Part shown: piece after piece, positions 16,158-23,101 of the stretch
How positions within the stretch are numbered: position 1 is the first letter of the stretch
How the letters are laid out: each line of letters opens with the position of its first letter
NCBI GenBank assembly: GCA_018713185.1
Contig: DVFQ01000151.1
Coordinates: 1 to 38,981 of the forward strand
DNA length: 38,981 nucleotides
Reading direction: 5' to 3'
DNA from: Candidatus Copromonas avistercoris (nom. illeg.)
GTDB taxonomy: Bacteria > Bacillota > Clostridia > Lachnospirales > Lachnospiraceae
Program-made: the position numbers and the translations under genes
Notes under the pieces: generated by a model
Database searches by the model: none
What the model saw: the letters and a program-made list of their open reading frames with translations, nothing else
What the model was told of the DNA's origin: nothing

Positions 16158-17576
16158 CTAATACGCGTTTTTATTAATAAATCCCTTGAACACCGTTAAA
16201 AACAGAATCTTAAAATCGAATCCAAGACTCCAGTTTTCGATGTAGTACAAATCATGCTCGATCCGCTTCATGATCGAGGTATCGCCCCGGTACCCATTCA
16301 CCTGGGCCCAGCCCGTAAGCCCCGGACGCACCTGATGCTTAATCATATAGCGGGGGATTTCTTCCTTAAACTTTTCAACAAAAAACGGCCGTTCCGGCCT
16401 CGGCCCCACAAGACTCATATCTCCTTTTAGGATATTGAAAAACTGGGGCGTCTCGTCGATGCTTGTTTTCCGGATCAGCTTTCCAATGGGCGTCACCCGG
16501 GAATCTCCCCGCGTGGTCCACCGGCTTTTTTCTTTCCCCGGATCCTGCACCGTCATCGAGCGGAATTTATACATCTTAAACGGGCGGTTGTGGAGTCCCA
16601 CCCGCTCCTGGCAGTAAATCACCGGGCCGGGCGACGTAAGCTTGATCAAAACCGCCACAATCAGCATAATCGGGGAAAATAGTACAATCCCTACGATGGA
16701 GCCGAAAATATCCACCGCCCGCTTCACAGCCGCATTGGACATGTTATTTAAGGGCACATGGCGGATATGGATCACCGGAAGCCCCTGGAGATCCTCCATA
16801 TAGGGCACGGTGGGAATAATGTTTCCATAGTCCGGGATGAATTTCGTATGAACCCCCGATTTTTCGCAGAGGGCTACGATGTGCCGCAGCTTCTCATAAT
16901 CTCCCAGGCTCAAGGTAATGGCGATCTCATCCAGCGCGTTCTGCTCCAGGATATAGTCCAGATCATCAATAGAGCCGATGATCCGGATCCCGTTGTATTC
17001 GCTGCCCCGCTCTTTCCTGTCATCCAGGATCCCCCGGATCTGGTAACCCCATTCCGGGTTCTGCTTCACCCGGTCCACAAAGCCTTCCGCGGCGCTGGAA
17101 TAGCCCACCAGCAGGATATGCTTTAAATTATAGCCCCTGGACCGGGCGGACCGCAGGACGATCCGGATCGTATTCCGTTCCGCCGTAATGAGCAGAATAT
17201 TAATGACATAAAAATAAACCACCAGGCGCCTCGAAAAGTTGTAGAGATGAGGCTCCTTGCTGCCCAGATACAGAACCAGTCCGAATACCAAAACGCCGAT
17301 CGTATTGGCCTTTAAAATCTTTCCGAACTCATTGCGCCGTCCCAGTACCCGCTTCGGCGTATAAAGGTTAAAAAACGAATACAGAACCAGATAAAAAGGG
17401 ACGATCAGGATCAGGGCGGCAAAATAAAATTCCGGCTCCAGCGTATTCCTGCCAAGCATTCTGGCGCGGCCGTTCCCGATCACCAGATACCAGGCTAACA
17501 GATAGGAAGCGGCTGTCACCAGAGCGTCCAGCACCACATGGAACCGGTTCAGGCTTGTCTGATTATCTTTTATCAT
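16158..17576 (-). CDS. Polyprenyl-phosphate sugar phosphotransferase (WbaP/CpsE type)
   Basis: This membrane enzyme transfers a sugar-1-phosphate from a nucleotide sugar to undecaprenyl phosphate and so starts the repeat unit of an exopolysaccharide. The 472-residue protein has four N-terminal transmembrane segments (about 12-30, 50-72, 88-105, 115-135), a Rossmann-like CoA-binding/NAD domain (about 150-270, HILLVGYSSAAEGF), and the C-terminal bacterial sugar transferase domain after a membrane hairpin (about 283-305). That domain carries KMYKFRSM, TSIDETPQFFNILKGDMSLV, GPRPERP and VRPGLTGWAQVNG. The sugar is often glucose or galactose but cannot be fixed here. It has its own -10 element upstream and a structured leader. 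Confidence 0.94.
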   Translation of the reverse strand: MIKDNQTSLNRFHVVLDALVTAASYLLAWYLVIGNGRARMLGRNTLEPEFYFAALILIVPFYLVLYSFFNLYTPKRVLGRRNEFGKILKANTIGVLVFGLVLYLGSKEPHLYNFSRRLVVYFYVINILLITAERNTIRIVLRSARSRGYNLKHILLVGYSSAAEGFVDRVKQNPEWGYQIRGILDDRKERGSEYNGIRIIGSIDDLDYILEQNALDEIAITLSLGDYEKLRHIVALCEKSGVHTKFIPDYGNIIPTVPYMEDLQGLPVIHIRHVPLNNMSNAAVKRAVDIFGSIVGIVLFSPIMLIVAVLIKLTSPGPVIYCQERVGLHNRPFKMYKFRSMTVQDPGKEKSRWTTRGDSRVTPIGKLIRKTSIDETPQFFNILKGDMSLVGPRPERPFFVEKFKEEIPRYMIKHQVRPGLTGWAQVNGYRGDTSIMKRIEHDLYYIENWSLGFDFKILFLTVFKGFINKNAY

Positions 17577-17607
17577 GTAGTCTCCACCCGGTTTTTATGA
17601 ATTCAAT

Positions 17608-17642
17608 CGGGGACTCCCCGGCAGTCCGCCAGAGCTTCCCCG
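17608..17642 (-). promoter_or_regulatory. Structured leader of the sugar transferase mRNA
   Basis: The leader between promoter and start codon contains overlapping inverted repeats. A tight hairpin CGGGG-AGT-CCCCG (17608-17620) can instead pair its TCCCCG arm with CGGGGA near 17637-17642, and a GGACT/AGTCC pairing lies between. Alternative pairings of this sort can form an attenuator. No tail of U residues follows the tight hairpin, so a regulatory role is only a possibility. Confidence 0.3.
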
Positions 17643-17664
17643 TTTTTTCCGTCATTATTCAAAT

Positions 17665-17670
17665 ATTATA
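17665..17670 (-). promoter_or_regulatory. -10 element of the sugar transferase gene
   Basis: On the minus strand a perfect TATAAT, preceded directly by TG, lies about 90 bases before the start codon. The best -35 candidate at 17 bases spacing (TATTCA) is poor. This suggests that the sugar transferase and LCP genes can be transcribed independently of the glycosyltransferases upstream. Confidence 0.5.
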
Positions 17671-17714
17671 CATGAAACCGCGGAATTTGAATATATACGA
17701 TTTCTTAAAACTTT

Positions 17715-18734
17715 CTAAAGATTACCGGCCGTCTGGCATAATTTTCTCCTGGAAAGCTCATAAATATAGATCACCGTACCGGCGATCAGCTCCATTTGGA
17801 TCGTAAGCTCTCTTTTGAACCTTCCGGGAAATACCGGCGTTTTCTGTAAGGATTTCGCCGTCTTTAAGCCCTCGAAAAGTCCCTGGCGGTATTCCTTCTC
17901 AAATCCCAGCTTCTTAAAAAACAAATATTTCACCGCGATTCCTGCCGCAAGAAACGGCCCGTTCGCCATTAACTGCCACAGCGGCATGTTTTTATATAAA
18001 AGATAGATCTGATTCCTGGCCGCCAGCCGCACCTTAAAGGAATTATACTTGGAACCGCTGGTCCCGCTTCCCACATGGCGGACCAGCGCCTCGGGGCAGT
18101 ACACATTGTCATATCCAAATAATCTGGCCCGGTATCCTATGTCAATGTCCTCCAGGTAGGCAAAATGGGCCTCGTCAAAATAGCCGATCTTTTCAAAAAC
18201 CTCCCGCCGGTAAATGGCCGCCGCCGCGCAGGCGGAAAAGATGCGGCAGGGACGGTCGTACCGCTTCATCTCCCGTCCGACGCCCCGCTGGTAAGCCCAG
18301 CCCATGACGCTGAACATATCTCCGGCGTCGTCAAGAAGCTCCGGCCGGTGCATCTGAAGGACACGGCTGCTGACGGAAAAGATGGTTTCCGAGCGGCCGA
18401 TGGCCCGCTCCAAAAATTCCACGAACCGGGGCTCCGCCACCGTATCATTATTTAATAAGAGAACATACGGCGTATCCGCCGCCCGGATCCCTGCGTTGAC
18501 CGCCCCCGGAAAGCCGGTGTTATGATCCAGGAAAATCGACGGGATCCCCTGCTCCCGCAGCCACTGGACGCTTCCGTCCGTGGAGCCGTTATCCACCACA
18601 AGGACCTTAAAATCATGGACCGTCTGCTGTTTTAACGATTCCAGGCAGGGCCCAAGAAAAGACAGGCCGTTATAGTTTGGGATAATGATCGTCGTCCGGG
18701 TTTCCGGACCGTTTCTGTTAAACCGATGGTTCAT
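17715..18734 (-). CDS. Family 2 glycosyltransferase (rhamnosyltransferase-like)
   Basis: This GT-A-fold glycosyltransferase of 339 residues probably adds one sugar to the lipid-linked glycan at the inner membrane face. Landmarks are TTIIIPNYNG (14-23), VVDNGSTDGS (47-56), the metal-binding LNNDT (94-98), and FDEAHFAYLEDIDIGYRARL with the ED catalytic motif. The layout matches WbbL-type rhamnosyltransferases, although the donor sugar is a guess. The frame is open to TTG 18737, but the ATG at 18734 has GGAGG 9 bases upstream. The start overlaps the end of the preceding glycosyltransferase by 17 bp, so the two are translationally coupled. Confidence 0.9.
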   Translation of the reverse strand: MNHRFNRNGPETRTTIIIPNYNGLSFLGPCLESLKQQTVHDFKVLVVDNGSTDGSVQWLREQGIPSIFLDHNTGFPGAVNAGIRAADTPYVLLLNNDTVAEPRFVEFLERAIGRSETIFSVSSRVLQMHRPELLDDAGDMFSVMGWAYQRGVGREMKRYDRPCRIFSACAAAAIYRREVFEKIGYFDEAHFAYLEDIDIGYRARLFGYDNVYCPEALVRHVGSGTSGSKYNSFKVRLAARNQIYLLYKNMPLWQLMANGPFLAAGIAVKYLFFKKLGFEKEYRQGLFEGLKTAKSLQKTPVFPGRFKRELTIQMELIAGTVIYIYELSRRKLCQTAGNL

Positions 18735-20925
18735 CAAGCGGCACCTCCAGCCGATAGGGTTCTCCGATCTTTTCTTTCTTTAAATCCCGCAAAGCAAAGT
18801 TGGACTTTCTAAGGGTCAGATTCGGATTGTAATAGGGATCCCCGTTCTTTAAAATATCCGGCCACCGTCTGGCGAAAATGGCGATCTCCCGGTTAAACCG
18901 CGCCACCTTCTCCGGCGTATCCTCCAGGCCTCTGGACTTGGACTCATAGTGATACAAAAGGGCATAGGGCGCGTACACCACCAGTTTCCCCAGCGAACGG
19001 ACCTTCATGCAGTAATCGATATCATTAAAGGCTACCGCCAGCTCCTCCGTAAAGCCTCCGGCCGCCTCGAAAACCGATTTTTTGCTCATCATACAGGCCG
19101 CCGTCACCGCGCTGTAGTCCTGGGCGCACATGGCCCGGTGGAAATAGCTGTTTTCGGCTTTATGAAGGCCGATAAAGGTATGGCCGGCAATGCCGCCGAA
19201 GCCCACCACAACGCCGGCGTGCTGGATCGTATCGTCGGCGTAAAGAAGCCGGGCGCCTACGGCCCCCACATCCTCCCGCTGGCAGAAGCCTAACATTTCT
19301 TCTATAAAGTCCTCGGCGATCAGCTCGATATCATTGTTCATGAACAAAAGATATTCGCCCTTCGCATGGGAAACGCCAAAGTTGTTGATGGCCGAATAGT
19401 TGAATTCCCGTTCCCAGCGCACCACGCGCACGTTGGGGAACTCCTTCTGGATCGCGTCATAGTATTCCCAGGTTTCCGGCTGGGTGCTGTTATTTTCCAC
19501 CACCACAAACTCCAGATTCCGGTAAGTTCCCTTGGTGAGCATGGGCCGGATGCAGTTGTCAAGGTCGCGGGTATGGTCCTTATTGGGAATAATAACGGAA
19601 ACCAGCGGCTCCCCCTGGAGTACAAATTTAGTATGGTAGATCCCGAAATCCACGCCCTTCTCCACCTTTTCGGCCGCGATCCCCATTCGTTTATAATGAT
19701 CCATGATCGCCCGGGAACCGGCCTCAAAGGCATAAAGCTTGCTTTCCGGATTGCTGGCCGTGGAATCCTGGTGACAGCGCCAATGATACAGCACCTTGGG
19801 AATATGGACGATCTTCCTGGCCTTTTCCGTACAGCGGAAAATAAAATCATAATCCTGCGCGCCGTCAAATTCCGCCCGGAAGCCCTTTACCTGTTCCAGG
19901 AGCGCGCGTTTTACCACGAACAGATGGCAGATATAGTTTACGCTGGTCAATAGATCCGGATTAAAGTCCGGTTTAAAATGGGGGTCAAACAACGCTTTCC
20001 CATCCATGTCCAGCTTGTCCTCATCCGAATAGAGAACGTCGCAGCCCTGGTTTTCATTGACCGCCTTCGCGCATTCATAGAGCGCGTTGGGCGTCATCCG
20101 GTCGTCATGATCCGCCAGGACGATAAAGTCCCCCTCCGCCATCGCGATGGCCGCGTTGGTATTCCCGGCGATTCCCCGGTTCTCCCCTAAGATCTGGTAA
20201 CGGATCCTGGGATCCTCCTTCGCGTACCGGGCCAGCACCTTTTCCAGATCATGGCCCTTGGGACTCCCATCGGCGATGCACAGCTCCCAATTTCCGTAAG
20301 TCTGCTCCCGGATGGAATCCAGCATTTCCTTTAAATATTTTTCCGGAGTCTGGTACACCGGAATGACGATGGAAAATTTCGGCATCCAGAGAAATACCGC
20401 CTGGCGCTGCTCGGAAAGCTCCTCGTCCGTGGGCTTTGTCAGCTCGTACCACTCTCCGTAATCATAGTCGTTATCGATCCCCTGGATCTTATGCTTTGAC
20501 TTTAACACCAGCGCCTTTAAGCCGTTTTCCTTAAAAAAGTCCCAGGCCACCCGCACCGTTTCCATATTCGCCAGATCCAAAAGCTTCTGGCGCCGTTTAT
20601 AAGCCACGCTGGAGCGCCGCTTGATCAACTCCTCGTTGAACCGGACGCGGATCCTTCTTCCTTCGCCCAGGATCTCCAGGATATACGTCTTTCCCCGCTC
20701 ATAATCGAACCGGATATCAAACCCTAGCTCTTTATCAACGGTTTCCTTAAAATAAATCTGGCTTACGTCGTCTCTGCGCGTCGGCACATACTGGAAGGAA
20801 ACCGGCGTTCCCTTCCCATCGGTCACCCGAAACCGGATCTTGGTCTCCGGCGTCTTTCCGATGGCCCAGCCGTTAAGCTGGATCGAGTTCTCCCGAATCC
20901 GCACCACGTCTACATGATATCTCAT
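18718..20925 (-). CDS. Two-domain family 2 glycosyltransferase
   Basis: This 735-residue protein has an N-terminal beta-rich domain (1-100), a linker, and two GT-A domains in tandem. The first runs from about 183 to 390 (KFSIVIPVYQTPEKYL, metal motif DHDD at 272-275, YSDEDKLD), and the second from about 441 to 690 (LVSVIIPNKDHTRDL, metal motif MNNDIE at 529-534, FNDIDYCMKV). Two active sites suggest alternating addition of two sugars or two linkages in a repeat unit. The frame is open to 21003, but that 26-residue extension is Arg-rich and overlaps the gene upstream. The ATG at 20925 has GGAGG 5 bases upstream. No transmembrane segment is seen. Confidence 0.92.
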   Translation of the reverse strand: MRYHVDVVRIRENSIQLNGWAIGKTPETKIRFRVTDGKGTPVSFQYVPTRRDDVSQIYFKETVDKELGFDIRFDYERGKTYILEILGEGRRIRVRFNEELIKRRSSVAYKRRQKLLDLANMETVRVAWDFFKENGLKALVLKSKHKIQGIDNDYDYGEWYELTKPTDEELSEQRQAVFLWMPKFSIVIPVYQTPEKYLKEMLDSIREQTYGNWELCIADGSPKGHDLEKVLARYAKEDPRIRYQILGENRGIAGNTNAAIAMAEGDFIVLADHDDRMTPNALYECAKAVNENQGCDVLYSDEDKLDMDGKALFDPHFKPDFNPDLLTSVNYICHLFVVKRALLEQVKGFRAEFDGAQDYDFIFRCTEKARKIVHIPKVLYHWRCHQDSTASNPESKLYAFEAGSRAIMDHYKRMGIAAEKVEKGVDFGIYHTKFVLQGEPLVSVIIPNKDHTRDLDNCIRPMLTKGTYRNLEFVVVENNSTQPETWEYYDAIQKEFPNVRVVRWEREFNYSAINNFGVSHAKGEYLLFMNNDIELIAEDFIEEMLGFCQREDVGAVGARLLYADDTIQHAGVVVGFGGIAGHTFIGLHKAENSYFHRAMCAQDYSAVTAACMMSKKSVFEAAGGFTEELAVAFNDIDYCMKVRSLGKLVVYAPYALLYHYESKSRGLEDTPEKVARFNREIAIFARRWPDILKNGDPYYNPNLTLRKSNFALRDLKKEKIGEPYRLEVPLDEPSV

Positions 20926-20942
20926 CTTTTCCTCCAGCCTGT

Positions 20943-22001
20943 CTATGCCTTTTCTCCGGGATCCGCCGCTTCTTCGCCGTCCGACGGGTTCCCGCCGTCC
21001 CACGGATTTCCGCTATTTTTCGGGTTCCCGCCGCTCTCCGATTTCCCGCCGTCCGACGGGCCAGGCGCGTCAAAATTGATCCGCTCCTCTTCGATCACCA
21101 GCGGCCGGTGCATGACCCGGGTATTGATGCTCATGATATATTCGCCCACCAGGCCGATAAAGAAAATCTGAACCGAGCCCAGAAAGCACATGCCGATCAA
21201 AAGCGGCGCCATCCCGGCCGGGAACCGGTCCCAGTACATGAGCTTCATTATTAAATACACAAGGGCCACCGCGAAGCTTACAAGGCCGCAGAAAGCCCCG
21301 AAAAAGGTAGCCAGCCGCAGTCCGGCCTTTGTATAGGAAGTAAAGCTTAACATGGCCGCGTCATAGAGCCTAAAAAAGTTGTTGTGCGTCTTCCCCGCCC
21401 GCCGCTTCGGCTGCTCGTAGGGGATTTCCTTGCGCTTAAAGCCCAGCTCCGCCACAATTCCCCGAAGGAAAGGCGTCGGATCATCCAGATTCCTCAGCAC
21501 CTCGATAAACTGCCGGTCATAAAGGCCGGAGCCGGTAAAGTGCTCGATCTGCTCCACATCCGACATTTTCCGGATCAGCTTATAGTAGCAGCTCCGAAGC
21601 CAGTACATAACCGGATTTTCCTGGCTGCTGGTCTTGATCCCGATCACAATTTTATAACCGTTTTCCCATTCCTTCACATACCGGGGGATCAGCTCCACCG
21701 GATCCTGGAAGTCGGCTACCATCGAGATCACGCAGTCGCCCGTCACCTGCAGGATCCCGTAATACGGAGAATTGAACTGGCCGAAATTCCTCGCGTTAAA
21801 GATCGCTTTGATCTTCGGATTCCCCGCGCAGAGCTGCCGCAGCAGCGGCCTGGTATTGTCTGTAGAATCATTATCGATAAACACCAGCTCGTAATCATAC
21901 TGGGGCAGCTCCCTCGTCAAAATCCCGATCACCGCTTCGCTGATGGGCACCACATTTTCCTGTTCGTTATAGCAGGGGATCAAAACACTGATTTTCTTCA
22001 T
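20943..22001 (-). CDS. Dolichol-phosphate-mannose-synthase-like glycosyltransferase (GtrB type)
   Basis: This membrane-bound family 2 glycosyltransferase of 352 residues most likely makes a polyprenyl-phosphate sugar for later transfer. The GT-A domain is at 1-215 (MKKISVLIPCYNEQENV, VFIDNDSTDNT, ADFQDP as the metal motif at 96-101, and the HFTGSGLYDR block). Two transmembrane helices follow (about 230-252 and 263-290). The C-terminal 40 residues (312-352) form an odd tail of Gly-Asn-Pro and Ser-Asp-Gly repeats coded by imperfect DNA repeats. I start it at ATG 22001, the canonical family N-terminus, although its ribosome binding site is weak (AAGGA 13 bases away). The open frame reaches 22079. 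Confidence 0.9.
   Translation of the reverse strand: MKKISVLIPCYNEQENVVPISEAVIGILTRELPQYDYELVFIDNDSTDNTRPLLRQLCAGNPKIKAIFNARNFGQFNSPYYGILQVTGDCVISMVADFQDPVELIPRYVKEWENGYKIVIGIKTSSQENPVMYWLRSCYYKLIRKMSDVEQIEHFTGSGLYDRQFIEVLRNLDDPTPFLRGIVAELGFKRKEIPYEQPKRRAGKTHNNFFRLYDAAMLSFTSYTKAGLRLATFFGAFCGLVSFAVALVYLIMKLMYWDRFPAGMAPLLIGMCFLGSVQIFFIGLVGEYIMSINTRVMHRPLVIEEERINFDAPGPSDGGKSESGGNPKNSGNPWDGGNPSDGEEAADPGEKA
20950..21062 (-). repeat. Imperfect repeats coding the Gly-Asn-Pro tail
   Basis: The end of the GtrB-like gene contains recurring CCGTCC(G/C)ACGG-type blocks on the plus strand (for example near 20978, 20996 and 21050) separated by GGGTTCCCGCC-like spacers. They encode the repeated Gly-Gly-Asn-Pro and Pro-Ser-Asp-Gly peptides of the tail. 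Copies are degenerate and the period is irregular. Confidence 0.55.
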
Positions 22002-22090
22002 TTGACACTTGCATTCCTTCTGTTGGATTCGGAATCCGGCCGGCTGGCCGCGAATTCTCTCAATCATAAACCAACGCAACTCATTGTATC

Positions 22091-23065
22091 CTATTTTTTG
22101 CGTTTGTCAATCATCATCCTGCGGATTCCTTCTTGAAAATCCGTCTGCGGACGCCATCCGGAAGCCGTCTTTAGCTTTTCAATGGACGGCGCCAGGTTGA
22201 CGAGGCCCTCCGCGTTCTCCGGGCGGGCATGATAGACCAGACGTCCCCTCCCGCCGCAGATCCGGTTGATCTCTTCTACAAAATCCCTTAACGGCTTTGT
22301 TTCCTCTCCCGCGAGATTAAACACCGGGCTTTCCAGCTTCCCGATCTCGCTCTCTTTTAGCTCCGCCAGCGCGGCCGCCGCAGAGGCAAGATCGTCAATA
22401 TAAAGGAAATTCCAAAGCTGGGTGCAGGCTCCCATGCGGAATTCCTGTCCCTTAAGGCAGGCGTCCAAGCAGGTTTCCACCAACGTCCAGGGATGATCGC
22501 CCGGCCCGTACACGCTGAAAATCCGTCCATGGAGATAAGAAATTCCCAAACGCCTGGCAAGGGCTTCTCCTTCCTCTCTCATGGCCAGCTTTGCCTCCCC
22601 GTAGGCAGACCGGGGCGCGCAGGTGCTTTCCTCCGTGATCAGGTCTGTATGCAGCCCGTACTCCGCCTGGGAACCGGAAAACAGGAAACGTCCGCAGCCC
22701 ATCTCCTTCGCCGCCTCCAAAGTCTCCAGCGAAAACCGCAGATTGGACCGCTGCAGGCTCTCATCGTTTCTCGCGCCGCTTCCGGAGCCTCCCCAGCCAA
22801 AATGGCAGAATATGCCGCCGGGGGAAAGCTTTCCAGACAGCAAAAGCGGCAGACGGCCCGGCGCTGACAGATCGTTTTCCAAAAGGATCAGCTGTCCCCG
22901 GTCCAAAAACTCCTTAAGGCTCCTCTCCAAGGGCCCCCGGTTTTTGGAGCCGGGCCGCAGGATACCGAATACCTGGTATCCCCGGCCTAACAGCTCCCTC
23001 GCCGCCGCGGCTCCAACAAAACTGGTCACGCCGGTCATTATGATCTGCTTTTTTTCTTCCGGCAT
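22091..23065 (-). CDS. NAD-dependent epimerase/dehydratase (extended SDR)
   Basis: This is a nucleotide-sugar-modifying enzyme of 324 residues. The N-terminal Rossmann motif reads GVTSFVG (12-18), with Ser where the family normally has Gly. The catalytic Tyr-x3-Lys is in SAYGEAKLA, and a Ser-rich FLFSGSQAEYG precedes it. HGRIFSVYGPGD and NFLYIDDLA are typical of extended SDRs acting on nucleotide sugars. The reaction (epimerisation, dehydration or 4-keto reduction) cannot be decided. It starts at ATG 23065 after GGGAGG, 36 bases behind the ThDP enzyme. The pairing suggests that it acts on the same sugar, and that this enzyme reduces or epimerises what the ThDP enzyme makes; this is inference. 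Confidence 0.9.
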   Translation of the reverse strand: MPEEKKQIIMTGVTSFVGAAAARELLGRGYQVFGILRPGSKNRGPLERSLKEFLDRGQLILLENDLSAPGRLPLLLSGKLSPGGIFCHFGWGGSGSGARNDESLQRSNLRFSLETLEAAKEMGCGRFLFSGSQAEYGLHTDLITEESTCAPRSAYGEAKLAMREEGEALARRLGISYLHGRIFSVYGPGDHPWTLVETCLDACLKGQEFRMGACTQLWNFLYIDDLASAAAALAELKESEIGKLESPVFNLAGEETKPLRDFVEEINRICGGRGRLVYHARPENAEGLVNLAPSIEKLKTASGWRPQTDFQEGIRRMMIDKRKK

Positions 23066-23101
23066 TCCGCCCGCCTCCCGTCTTATTTCGCGTTCTGCTT
23101 T

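Noticed and set aside
21384..22136. 250-codon open frame on the plus strand opposite the GtrB-like gene
   Set aside because: It lies wholly antisense to a clear glycosyltransferase, and its composition is rich in His, Arg and Leu as expected for a shadow frame.
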